From NCBI GenBank assembly GCA_021852225.1, contig JAJZOA010000122.1:1-8946 (forward strand): a DNA stretch of 8,946 bases, written 5' to 3'. The translations under genes and the position numbers were made by a program. The stretch comes from Planctomycetota bacterium (lineage in GTDB: Bacteria > Planctomycetota > Phycisphaerae > WQYP01). Shown here piece after piece: positions 1 to 7,248 of the stretch (position 1 is its first letter; each line of letters begins with the position of its first letter). Under the pieces are notes generated by a model that made no database searches, had not been told where the DNA came from, and saw only the letters and a list, made by a program, of their open reading frames with translations.

Positions 1-70
1 CTTGGTTTCAATCTTAGCATTCTGATAAATGCACGGGTGATGATAGTTTTTTGAATAAAACCCTTTTTAT

Positions 71-75
71 GGAGG
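71..75 (+). promoter_or_regulatory. Ribosome binding site of acpP
   Basis: GGAGG lies 8 nt before the ATG at 84. It decides the start codon against two in-frame upstream alternatives, at 51 and 69. Confidence 0.85.
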
Positions 76-83
76 CCTTTGGC

Positions 84-350
84 ATGGCTGAATTGGATAC
101 ACAGATTGAAACCAAGGTTATCGACATCGTAGCCGAGCAAATGGGCGTGGACAAAGCCGAGATCACCCGTGAGACCAGCTTCGTCAATGACCTGAACGCG
201 GACAGTCTGGATACAGTCGAACTGGTGATGGAATTCGAAGACGAATTCGAAATGTCCATTCCCGATGAGGAAGCGGAGAAAATTCAGACCGTTGGCCAGG
301 CCATCGATTACATCAAGACGATCGCCGCCAAAGTCAAGCCGCCACAGTAA
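84..350 (+). CDS. acpP: Acyl carrier protein
   Basis: This 88-residue protein is the acyl carrier that holds growing fatty acyl chains as thioesters on a 4'-phosphopantetheine arm in the cytoplasm and passes them between type II fatty-acid synthase enzymes. The DSL attachment motif is present, with the modified serine at Ser41 in [10 protein letters not shown]. The following acidic helix ([20 protein letters not shown]) is the usual recognition surface for partner enzymes. Length and acidity match the family. I chose the ATG at 84 because a GGAGG at 71-75 lies 8 nt upstream; the in-frame TTG at 51 and ATG at 69 would add a non-conserved extension and overlap that ribosome binding site. fabF follows 102 nt downstream on the same strand, the common linkage. 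An Asn replaces the Gly that precedes ADSL in the E. coli protein. A 14-nt inverted repeat spans the start region (see findings). Confidence 0.97.
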   Translation: MAELDTQIETKVIDIVAEQMGVDKAEITRETSFVNDLNADSLDTVELVMEFEDEFEMSIPDEEAEKIQTVGQAIDYIKTIAAKVKPPQ

Positions 351-452
351 GGGCTTAGCGGCCGCGGGCCATTTACGGCTTTTTATCCCGTCTGGTTTTC
401 CCGCCGACAGTCTCTGTCCGGTGTCGTAGCGCTATGGAGTGCGTATCCCACA

Positions 453-1697
453 ATGTCAAAGCGAAGAGTTGTTATCACGGGTTTGGGTGTTGTAACCCCT
501 CTTGGTGAGGACCTGAACCTGTTCTGGCCGCGCCTGTTGGCCGGGAATTGTGGGATTCGCAAAATCACCCGGTTTGATTGCAGCACGTACCCAGTGCGAA
601 TCGCCGGGGAAATTCAACACGCCGATTTTCAGCCCGAAAAAACAATTGCGCCAAAGGAAATCAAGCGCATGGACCGCTTCAGCGTCTATGGCCTGGCCGC
701 GGGCATTCACGCGGTGAGCGATGCCGGGTTGGACTTTTCCAAAATGGACACCGACCGCGCTGGCGTGATTGTCGGCTCGGGCATTGGCGGCATAGAGGAA
801 ATGGAACAGCAATATGACCGGATGCTGGCCAAAGGCGTCGACCGTGTATCGCCATTTACGGTTCCGCGACTGATGGTGAATGCCGCCGCGGGGAACCTTT
901 CCATTCAATGGGGATTGCGCGGACCGGTATCCGCCACCGCCACGGCATGTGCCACCTCGGGCAATGCAATTGCCGATGCGTTTCGCACGATTCAATACGG
1001 CGATGCTGACGTGATGCTTGCCGGCGGAGCCGAAGCGGCGATTACCAAACTTGGGGTAGCCGCGTTTTGTGCGCTGCGTGCCTTATCAACCCGCAATGAT
1101 GAACCGCTTAAGGCCAGTCGCCCGTTTGAAAAAGACCGGCATGGCTTTGTCATGTCCGAAGGTGCCGGCGTGGTGGTGCTGGAAGAATATGAGTTTGCCA
1201 AGGCCCGCGGCGCACGCATTTACGCCGAACTTTTAGCCTGTGGTGCCACGGGTGATGGCTGCCATATCACCGCACCCGACGAAAACGGCGCCGGAGCCGC
1301 CAAAGCCATGTTCAAAGCCCTGCGCGAAGCCAATATTCAGCCGGAACAAATCGGCTACATCAACGCCCATGGCACCAGCACCGAACTTGGTGACCTGGCT
1401 GAAACCAAGGCTGTTCACCAGGTCTTCGGTTCGTTTGCCAAGAAACTCCAGATCAGCTCCACCAAAGGAGCCTTGGGCCACAGCCTGGGCGCTTCCGGCG
1501 GAATTGAACTGGCGATTACCTGCCTGGCCCTGCAACGCGGTGAATTGCCCCCGACAATTAATTACGATACCCCCGATGAACTCTGTGATCTGGATTACAT
1601 TCCCAACACCGCGCGAAGCGCCTCCATTCAACACGCCATGAGCAACAGCTTTGGCTTTGGCGGACATAACACCAGTATTCTGATAGGCAAAATCTGA
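453..1697 (+). CDS. fabF: Beta-ketoacyl-ACP synthase II
   Basis: This 414-residue cytoplasmic thiolase-fold enzyme condenses malonyl-ACP with an acyl-ACP, extending the chain by two carbons. All catalytic residues are visible: the nucleophile Cys166 in TATACATSG, His306 in NAHGTST, Lys338 in SSTKGALGH, and His343 in the same stretch. The C-terminal NSFGFGGHN loop (398-406) carries the gatekeeper phenylalanine region. These residues sit three positions later than in E. coli FabF (Cys163, His303, His340), and the length is typical (about 413). The start is the ATG at 453, giving the usual KRRVVITGLGVVTPLG beginning. The ribosome site is weak: a GGAG at 436-439 is about 13 nt away. The gene follows acpP, its carrier substrate, and is probably co-transcribed. 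ACATSGN replaces the more usual ACATGTH around the active site, a mild variation. FabB or a polyketide-type ketosynthase is less likely given the acpP linkage. Confidence 0.96.
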   Translation: MSKRRVVITGLGVVTPLGEDLNLFWPRLLAGNCGIRKITRFDCSTYPVRIAGEIQHADFQPEKTIAPKEIKRMDRFSVYGLAAGIHAVSDAGLDFSKMDTDRAGVIVGSGIGGIEEMEQQYDRMLAKGVDRVSPFTVPRLMVNAAAGNLSIQWGLRGPVSATATACATSGNAIADAFRTIQYGDADVMLAGGAEAAITKLGVAAFCALRALSTRNDEPLKASRPFEKDRHGFVMSEGAGVVVLEEYEFAKARGARIYAELLACGATGDGCHITAPDENGAGAAKAMFKALREANIQPEQIGYINAHGTSTELGDLAETKAVHQVFGSFAKKLQISSTKGALGHSLGASGGIELAITCLALQRGELPPTINYDTPDELCDLDYIPNTARSASIQHAMSNSFGFGGHNTSILIGKI

Positions 1698-1878
1698 ACT
1701 GGCGTTCGCCCTGACGCCCATGCGATGCGCCACTCCGGAATATTCGCTGTCGCGGGTCATCTGCCTGCCGCCGACTTTCTTTCCAGCTTCTTGATAATTG
1801 TGGCCGCTGCGCGTTTAATCAACGGGTTGCCAGACGGCCAACCGCCCAACGCATGGCCATGAAAGGAAACCCGATACT
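1698..1878. other. Gap between fabF and hisD, with a small hairpin
   Basis: I see no gene in this 181-nt gap. One hairpin can be drawn at 1825-1843 (outer stem GGTTG/CAACC, inner CC/GG with a single bulged C, loop AGAC). It has no following T tract, so it is not a standard intrinsic terminator. It lies about 35 nt before the hisD start and could be leader structure, or nothing. Confidence 0.4.
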
Positions 1879-3213
1879 ATGCCCGCACTGCCAGTATTGT
1901 ATACCAATCGCCCATCGGATCAGCCCGGAATTTTAGCGCTGCGTCAAAAGCTGTCGCTGGATGCGCTTTTAATGGCCGGAATTGGCGATCAAAATTCGGA
2001 TGGACCGGCGGCCACGGTCCGACGGATTATCGGCGATGTTCATAAGCGCGGCGACGCCGCCTTGATTGAATTTACCCGCCAGTTTGATGGTGTGGATTTA
2101 GGCGGCCGTCCATTGCGCGTCAGCCCGGAAGAAATTGCCCGCGCCGCGACCACCGCAAGACCGGACTTCGTATCCGCACTGGATGCGGCTATCGCCAATG
2201 TCCGCCATTACCAGCAGGCGATGCTTCCGGCGCCCCCACATGATCTGCGGCCCGCCGGTGGCGGCGAAACCGCCCGGTTGGCCGTACACTACGAACCGCT
2301 GGCCCGCGTGGGAGTATATGTTCCGGGTGGCGCTGGCGCGTATCCTTCCAGCGTGGTAATGACCGTGGCACCGGCCCAGGCGGCGGGCGTTAAAAGCATT
2401 GCCATCTGCAGCCCCATGCGCGGCGGCGCTGTGTCACCTGCGGTTCTGACCGCGGCCCAGCGGCTGGGGATTGATGAAATTTATGGCATCGGCGGAGCGC
2501 AGGCGATTGCGGCGATGGCCATTGGAACCCAAAGCATTCCAAAGGTGGACAAAATTGTCGGGCCGGGAAACAGCTATGTGCAACTGGCAAAAAAGGAACT
2601 TTTTGGTGTGGTGGATATCGACAGTTTCGCCGGTCCGAGTGAAGTGATCGTTCTGGCCGACGATTCGGCCTCGGCCAGAATGATTGCCGCGGAACTCCTG
2701 GCGCAGGCGGAACATGCTCCGGGAAGCTGTCTTCTGATGACCGCCAGCGAAAGGCTCGCGGGCGAGGTGCAGGCCGAGTTGGACCGGCAGATTCCGCAGC
2801 TTGGCCGCCGCGAATTAACACTTCAGGCGCTGCAATTTGCCAGCGCTATAATCGTCACACCCCGCCATTCGGAAGCGATTGATCTGGTCAACGCGTTTGC
2901 GCCGGAGCATTTGCAGATTACCACCCGAAACAGCCGGGCTGATGCGGAAAAAATCGTCAACGCGGGAGGTATATTTATTGGTGCCCATACGCCGGTCGCC
3001 GCAGGAGATTATCTGGCGGGTCCTTCGCATGTGCTGCCGACGTCCGGCACGGCACGCTTTTTCAGCGGGCTTTCAGCTGAAAGTTTCCGCAAACGTATAA
3101 GCATTGTTGAATATGACGCCGCCGCGCTGGCCCATGTCGCGGCAAACATAAAAGTTCTGGCGCACACCGAAGGATTTGATGCGCACGCCCGGTCGGTTCA
3201 ATGCCGGGAATAA
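1879..3213 (+). CDS. hisD: Histidinol dehydrogenase
   Basis: This 444-residue, zinc-dependent cytoplasmic enzyme carries out the last two steps of histidine biosynthesis, oxidising L-histidinol through histidinal to L-histidine with two NAD+. Family signatures appear in order: RVGVYVPGG (143-151), IYGIGGAQAIAA (201-212), the segment VDKIVGPGN...DIDSFAGPSE (223-255), the zinc ligands Gln276 and His279 in LAQAEH, the catalytic pair Glu343-His344 in APEH, the third zinc ligand Asp377 in AGDY, the block SHVLPTSGTARFFSGLS (383-399), and the last zinc ligand His436 in EGFDAH. No key residue is missing and the length is normal. The ATG at 1879 has an AAAGGA at 1862-1867, about 11 nt upstream. No other his gene is visible, so this is an isolated his locus within the window. 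The gene is convergent with the next - strand unit. Confidence 0.97.
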   Translation: MPALPVLYTNRPSDQPGILALRQKLSLDALLMAGIGDQNSDGPAATVRRIIGDVHKRGDAALIEFTRQFDGVDLGGRPLRVSPEEIARAATTARPDFVSALDAAIANVRHYQQAMLPAPPHDLRPAGGGETARLAVHYEPLARVGVYVPGGAGAYPSSVVMTVAPAQAAGVKSIAICSPMRGGAVSPAVLTAAQRLGIDEIYGIGGAQAIAAMAIGTQSIPKVDKIVGPGNSYVQLAKKELFGVVDIDSFAGPSEVIVLADDSASARMIAAELLAQAEHAPGSCLLMTASERLAGEVQAELDRQIPQLGRRELTLQALQFASAIIVTPRHSEAIDLVNAFAPEHLQITTRNSRADAEKIVNAGGIFIGAHTPVAAGDYLAGPSHVLPTSGTARFFSGLSAESFRKRISIVEYDAAALAHVAANIKVLAHTEGFDAHARSVQCRE

Positions 3214-3303
3214 CGCGTTGCTCGCTGAACTCTTGCCTGCAAAGGGAAAATGTGCGGCGGGGTTTTGCGATCACGGCAAGTCATGCGGACAGATGCGGCA
3301 ACA

Positions 3304-3867
3304 TCAACGGGCCGCCGGCGCACCGTGCAGCCCCATAAAAAACTGCGTCATGGCCGCGTGCATCTGCGGGTTGCCGCGAATAAGACCGTTTGCCATCATT
3401 TGCGGCATACGTGAGGCAAAGCCACCGCGGCCTCCGGGGCCATGGCGGCCGCCGGGACGGTGATTGTGCATCATGGCGAAGCGGGCCTTGGTCGCATCAA
3501 TAATTGCCTGCCGCTGCGCCGGTGTGGCATGGGCAAACGCCAGAAGGAACGCCTCCATCTTCACGCGGCGTTTCATGAAAAAGGCATGGCGCTGGGCCGG
3601 CGTCATGGCGTGTATTTTGTGCCAGTCAAAATGCCGGCCCGGTCCGCCAAACATTGGAAATGGCGGTATCTGGCCCTTCTGCGCAAGCAGAATTTTTGTA
3701 ACCTGTGGCGACATCGCGTCGGCCCGGACGGAGTTCCCCCGCGATCGCATAAACATGTAGCCATACACAAGAATAATTGCCAGCAGCAGCGCCGCCAGAA
3801 CGACAGACGATCTGCGTTCACGCCAGATGCCCCGAAGCCTGGTTCCCATGGAGGGTGTGGTGGTCAT
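3304..3867 (-). CDS. Small membrane-anchored protein with two TPAQR motifs and a Gly/His-rich tail
   Basis: This is a 187-residue protein I cannot name with certainty. It has a basic N-terminus (RLRGIWRERR), one hydrophobic helix at about 21-40 that should anchor it with the C-terminus outside, then a mostly helical Met/His-rich region. TPAQR occurs twice, at 89-93 and 115-119, 26 residues apart, each followed by a charged helix. This resembles the paired LTxxQ motifs of the Spy/CpxP periplasmic family, but the match is loose. Residues 134-149 (HNHRPGGRHGPGGRGG) form a Gly/His/Arg-rich stretch, and the C-terminus is rich in Met. Metal binding or envelope-stress chaperoning is therefore conceivable but unproven. 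I chose the ATG at 3867 because GGAG sits 7 nt upstream. A longer frame to 3996 would overlap the preceding pseudopilin gene and lacks sense. It follows the pseudopilin gene by 22 nt, so the two are probably one transcript. Confidence 0.72.
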   Translation of the reverse strand: MTTTPSMGTRLRGIWRERRSSVVLAALLLAIILVYGYMFMRSRGNSVRADAMSPQVTKILLAQKGQIPPFPMFGGPGRHFDWHKIHAMTPAQRHAFFMKRRVKMEAFLLAFAHATPAQRQAIIDATKARFAMMHNHRPGGRHGPGGRGGFASRMPQMMANGLIRGNPQMHAAMTQFFMGLHGAPAAR

Positions 3868-3889
3868 GACGGTTCTCCAAAAATCAGAA

Positions 3890-4585
3890 TCAGTGCCAGA
3901 TCGGCTTGCCGGCGTTCTGGGAAATGTCCAGAACGGTGCCCACATGCCAGTCCGCAAAAAGGATGTTCGCCGAACTCGTTCCGCCACGCGGGCCATGGAA
4001 CGTGGACATATCCGCCAGAACCCATGTACCCTGAGCCTGAAGCAGCGGGTACATCATCAGCGGGTTGCTTACCGGACCGATCTGCCAGTTTTCCAGCCGC
4101 TGGCCGGAAAGACTCATGTTATATTGATAGCTTGTTCCCTGCGCCGCAAAATAGGATGGGTAGGATTTTCCCGTATACACGTCGGTAAATCCGGTGATAT
4201 CCGCGGGACAATCCCAGTTTGCGCCGGTTTTTCGGTCGTTCAGGGGTGGAATATAATTTGGTGTCGGAATCGTCGCTGGCGGCATCACGCCGCCAATCAC
4301 TTCCTGTATCGTCGGTGGATTATTGATCGTCGGGCCGTCCCGCACCGTTACAAAAGAATTCACCGTTGGCACTTCCGGACAGACCGGGAATACATTGTTA
4401 CTGTCTTCCTGAAGATAGGCCTGAAAGCCCTGGCCAATCCCGTGAAGCTGTGCCGCACATGCCGTCCGCTCGGCGGATTGTTTGGCTCCGTTTAGCGCAG
4501 GCAACAGAAGACCAATCAACAGTGCGATAATGCTAATGACCACAAGCAATTCAATAAGCGTAAATCCACGATTGCGACAATTCAT
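3890..4585 (-). CDS. Type IV pilin-like pseudopilin with prepilin cleavage/methylation signal
   Basis: This 231-residue protein begins with a class III prepilin signal: short basic leader MNCRNRG, cleavage expected between Gly7 and Phe8, Glu at +5 (Glu12), then the hydrophobic helix [20 protein letters not shown] prepilin peptidase would cleave and methylate it, and it would assemble in or be held at the inner membrane. The rest is a globular domain ending in [10 protein letters not shown] (207-216). The parent family, abundant in Planctomycetota and Verrucomicrobiota, usually has His-X9-Asp-Gly there. Here the nearest His197 is 14 residues before Asp212, and Trp213 replaces Gly, so the motif is degenerate. 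I chose the ATG at 4585, since GGAG lies 9 nt upstream; the ATG at 4600 overlaps that GGAG. The function of these very numerous pseudopilins is mostly unknown. No secretion ATPase or peptidase is in the window. Confidence 0.93.
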   Translation of the reverse strand: MNCRNRGFTLIELLVVISIIALLIGLLLPALNGAKQSAERTACAAQLHGIGQGFQAYLQEDSNNVFPVCPEVPTVNSFVTVRDGPTINNPPTIQEVIGGVMPPATIPTPNYIPPLNDRKTGANWDCPADITGFTDVYTGKSYPSYFAAQGTSYQYNMSLSGQRLENWQIGPVSNPLMMYPLLQAQGTWVLADMSTFHGPRGGTSSANILFADWHVGTVLDISQNAGKPIWH

Positions 4586-4844
4586 ATCATCGATCTCCAT
4601 CTGTTCAACGTGCCGTTATCAGAACGCGGTCCTTCCATTCAAGTTACATAATTTGCGGATTTAATTTAAAGATTTTGACGGTCCGATGCCGAGGCCAAAG
4701 CCATGATACTTTAAATTGCCATCAGAATCTCACCCAACCCATAACATTCGCGATTGAATATGGTAGGATTCAGTATAGAAGAAAAACGGACCGCGACATT
4801 CTGAAATAAAGCAGTCGCTCGTGCAATCAGAAAGAATTCCGCCG
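4586..4844. other. Divergent intergenic region between the pseudopilin and response-regulator genes
   Basis: This 259-nt AT-rich region must carry the start signals of two divergent genes. Beyond the weak - strand promoter listed separately, a TATAGA at 4774-4779 on the + strand could be a -10 element for the regulator gene, but no good -35 stands at the right distance. I found no GG-N10-GC element with TTGC here. Confidence 0.4.
4615..4642 (-). promoter_or_regulatory. Possible sigma-70-type promoter of the pseudopilin gene
   Basis: Read on the - strand, TTGAAT (4642-4637) and GATAAC (4620-4615) are separated by 16 nt, each matching four of six consensus positions. Transcription would start near 4608 and leave a leader of about 23 nt before the ATG at 4585. 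The match is modest and could be chance. Confidence 0.25.
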
Positions 4845-6200
4845 ATGACCACACCCATTCCCCGCAGACGCCCCAGCATTCTGCTGGCTGAAGATGATGC
4901 CAGTGTGCTTTCCGCCCTGGCAATGGTGCTGGAACATGCCGGCTATACCGTTTTAAAGGCCGCATCTGGTGCCGACGCACTGCGAATGCTGGGGCCCCAG
5001 GTTCAGTTGCTTGTATCAGACCTGTGGATGCCCGGAATGGACGGCCTGGCATTGCTGGAACTCGCCCGCCGGGCCTTTCCGCTATTGGAAGTGGTCATCA
5101 TCACGGGCAACGCTACTGTCCCGAGTGCCGTTCAGGCCATGAAACTTGGAGCATATGACTACCTGACCAAACCCTTTGCGCCACCCGATCTGCTGGATGT
5201 TGTCGAACGGGCGCTGGAACATGCCCGCACCCGCCGCGATATGTCACAGCTTGGCACCCAGGGTGACGAACAGGTGGATATTGAAAAGCTCATCGGTCGT
5301 TCACAGGCAATGGTGGAAATAGCGCGCACTATTCGCCGGGTCGCCGCATTCAAAAGCACCGTGCTGGTGGACGGTGAAAGCGGCACCGGCAAGGAACTTG
5401 TCGTGCGCGCCATTCATGAGCTAAGCCCGCGAAAGGCCCGGCCGTTCATCGCCATTAACTGCGCGGCCGTGCCTTCGAATCTGATGGAAAGTGAACTCTT
5501 CGGCCATGAGCGCGGCGCGTTTACCGGAGCCAACGCCCGTACGGCCGGCTATTTTGAAGCGGCCAGTGGCGGCACACTTTTTATTGATGAAGTTGGCGAA
5601 CTGGAATTGCCTGTGCAGGCCAAACTTCTCCGCGCCCTGGAAACGGGCATGTTCATGCCGGTAGGTTCCACACGTGAAAAAAGCACAGATGTCCGCGTGC
5701 TGGCCGCCACCAACAGCGACCTTAATAAAGCTGTGGAGGAAAAGCGCTTCCGCGCGGACCTGTTTTACCGGCTGAATGTGGTGCGCATTCATCTTCCCCC
5801 TCTTCGCCAGCGCATTGAAGATATTCCACTGCTTGTCGCCACCCTGGTGGAACGCTTGTGTGCGGAAAATGCCATTCCGGTTCCCGAAATTGAGCCTTCT
5901 TTTATTCAGGCGATGCAGCACTACGCCTGGCCGGGAAATGTGCGCGAGTTACGCAATGTGCTCGAAAGCCTGCTGGTGCTGCAACAGAAACCAATTATTT
6001 TAACCGCAGATCTGCCCGACTATATCCGCAACCCCAGCGCCAGTGAATTCAGCCACGGTGCCACACTGGACCTTGCCGAACGTGGGGCCATTGAAAAGGC
6101 GCTTGGGCAGTGCAATGGCGATCGGCCACAAGCCGCGGCGAAGCTGAATATCAGCGTGCGCACGCTGTACCGCAAAATGGCCCGCTACGGCCTGCGGTAA
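4845..6200 (+). CDS. Sigma-54-dependent response regulator, NtrC/AtoC type
   Basis: This 451-residue cytoplasmic transcription activator has three parts. The receiver domain (about 11-125) has the acidic pair in LLAEDD (Asp17/Asp18), phosphoacceptor Asp59 in SDLWMPGMDG, Thr87 in ITG and Lys109 in TKPF. The central AAA+ domain (about 148-375) has Walker A GESGTGKE (177-184), the GAFTGA loop (224-229) that contacts sigma-54, Walker B TLFIDE (244-249), and the ELFGHERG and FRADLFYRLNV segments. The C-terminal Fis-type helix-turn-helix is at about 425-446 (DRPQAAAKLNISVRTLYRKM). All motifs needed for phosphorylation, ATP hydrolysis and sigma-54 contact are intact. I prefer the ATG at 4845, with AAAGA upstream, over the in-frame GTG at 4821, which has no ribosome site. 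No partner histidine kinase is in the window, so it is an orphan here. Its targets are unknown; the divergent pseudopilin gene and the ECF sigma gene are candidates. Confidence 0.95.
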   Translation: MTTPIPRRRPSILLAEDDASVLSALAMVLEHAGYTVLKAASGADALRMLGPQVQLLVSDLWMPGMDGLALLELARRAFPLLEVVIITGNATVPSAVQAMKLGAYDYLTKPFAPPDLLDVVERALEHARTRRDMSQLGTQGDEQVDIEKLIGRSQAMVEIARTIRRVAAFKSTVLVDGESGTGKELVVRAIHELSPRKARPFIAINCAAVPSNLMESELFGHERGAFTGANARTAGYFEAASGGTLFIDEVGELELPVQAKLLRALETGMFMPVGSTREKSTDVRVLAATNSDLNKAVEEKRFRADLFYRLNVVRIHLPPLRQRIEDIPLLVATLVERLCAENAIPVPEIEPSFIQAMQHYAWPGNVRELRNVLESLLVLQQKPIILTADLPDYIRNPSASEFSHGATLDLAERGAIEKALGQCNGDRPQAAAKLNISVRTLYRKMARYGLR

Positions 6201-6457
6201 ATCATGCCGCCGCTGCATAATGCGCGATCAGTGGAATCATATTTACATATCGGAATGTGCCTATGTCAGCGGCGCAAGAAAGTGATTTTTAATTCCTGCT
6301 GGAAATGCTCCGACTCGAAAATCCTCTTGGGATTAATTGTACAAATGCCGTTCCCGCTGTGGCGTCCAATGGAATGATCTGGTCGTGATGATCTGATTGG
6401 CGACCAAGCAATTTGGCTTTTTTAAATTATTTGCGCGAAGGTCTGATCATCGATTGA
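6201..6457. other. Convergent intergenic region without a visible gene
   Basis: The regulator gene ends into this 257-nt region and the anti-sigma gene ends at 6458 from the other side. I see no coding frame with a ribosome site. It holds a weak terminator-like element at 6404-6423 and a TGATCA pair at 6444-6449 and 6455-6460, the second overlapping the anti-sigma stop codon. Confidence 0.4.
6404..6423 (+). terminator. Weak intrinsic-terminator-like hairpin
   Basis: A four-base-pair stem CCAA (6404-6407) / TTGG (6413-6416) is followed by C and six T. The stem is short and lies 200 nt beyond the regulator stop, so it is only a possible terminator for that transcript. Confidence 0.2.
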
Positions 6458-7246
6458 TCAATCTGTTTTCGGTGGATAAAGCGTTGGTGTGTAAATATCT
6501 GTCCCGATGCGCACCATCGCCCAGTCGCAATTCGATGCGGGCGTGCGCCAGACAGTAATCGTATACGGCATCGCAAAACCGCCTGGCGTCACGGGCTTTC
6601 CGTGCAGTATCACGTTGCGCATGGCAACGGGCACGGGCCACTCCGGTCGAGCCGCCATTTGCAGCATGGAACAGACCAGCTTTCCGCTTTGCCAGCGGGT
6701 AAGCAGGGCGGTGCGGTCACCAACACGGCACACGGCGTATCCGGTTAGATGAAATCCCGAGTAATTGTACACGACCGGTTTAAAGCCGAGTTTTATTTGA
6801 CTCATTTGTCGCAACAACTGTTCGCGCGACGCGATGGCGGAAATCCGCGGCGACGCCAGAACTGAATTCATTGCACTGCGCGCGAACTGCCGCAGTGCCG
6901 CCGCCTTGTGCCGCTGATGAATGTTCCAGCCCAGCCAGCAGGCCAGCAGCAGGGCCGCGGCCACGGCCACGAACCGGAACAGGCGTCCCGCCGGCGGTTT
7001 TTCCGCCACATGCTGGTGTGGTATTTGCGCCAGTCGGGCCAGCAATTCAGGCGATGGAACCATTTCCGGGTTGGCCGCCGCGTCGATCAATTGTGATTTC
7101 AATTGATTGAAATCCGCGGTGGCGGCGGCCAGTTCTTCGGCGGCCGTCGGATCGGATGCCAGCAGATGGCGCAAGGCTTTGCGGCACTCCCGATGGTCTG
7201 GCGGCAGCGGGGCCAGCGGTTGAATTGTTTCGCCCATTTCACTCAT
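6458..7246 (-). CDS. Single-pass membrane protein, probable anti-sigma factor
   Basis: This 262-residue protein probably restrains the adjacent ECF sigma factor. It has a cytoplasmic N-terminal part rich in Ala, Leu and Glu (about 1-88), one transmembrane helix at about 90-108 (FVAVAAALLLACWLGW), and an extracytoplasmic domain of about 150 residues. The outer domain contains a YSGFHLTGYAVCRVGDRTALLTRW-like stretch (162-185, continuous in the protein) resembling the LxGxxVxRVxGRxxALLxY pattern of RsiW/ChrR-type transmembrane anti-sigma factors. No classical zinc anti-sigma motif (His-X3-Cys-X2-Cys) is present; only HREC at 18-21 recalls it. The start ATG at 7246 lies 2 nt after the sigma stop. 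AAAGGAG sits 16 nt upstream within the sigma gene, so translation is probably coupled; an ATG at 7237 is an alternative. The anti-sigma role rests on topology and linkage. Confidence 0.78.
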   Translation of the reverse strand: MSEMGETIQPLAPLPPDHRECRKALRHLLASDPTAAEELAAATADFNQLKSQLIDAAANPEMVPSPELLARLAQIPHQHVAEKPPAGRLFRFVAVAAALLLACWLGWNIHQRHKAAALRQFARSAMNSVLASPRISAIASREQLLRQMSQIKLGFKPVVYNYSGFHLTGYAVCRVGDRTALLTRWQSGKLVCSMLQMAARPEWPVPVAMRNVILHGKPVTPGGFAMPYTITVWRTPASNCDWAMVRIGTDIYTPTLYPPKTD

Positions 7247-7248
7247 AA

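Noticed and set aside
456..995. Long open frame opposite fabF (and a similar one at 1233-1760)
   Set aside because: It lies wholly antisense to an intact, well-conserved fabF, is rich in Arg/Gly as expected for a shadow frame, and has no ribosome site.
1701..1718. GGCGT/ACGCC inverted repeat just after fabF as a terminator
   Set aside because: It has a five-base-pair stem with an eight-base loop and no T tract.
3868..3996. N-terminal extension of the TPAQR protein to 3996
   Set aside because: It would overlap the end of the upstream pseudopilin gene in another frame, and the ATG at 3867 has a proper ribosome site.
3442..4495. Long + strand frames (3442-4188 and 3827-4495) opposite the pseudopilin and TPAQR genes
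   Set aside because: They are Arg/Cys/His-rich with no domain sense, while the - strand has recognisable proteins with ribosome sites.
4598..4614. GGCACG on the - strand as a -24 half of a sigma-54 promoter for the pseudopilin gene
   Set aside because: No GC stands 10 nt after the GG; the -12 half reads ACAGA.
6444..6460. TGATCA-TCGAT-TGATCA at the end of the anti-sigma gene as a terminator
   Set aside because: The stem is AT-rich and six base pairs long, partly from each half being self-palindromic, and no T tract follows on the - strand.
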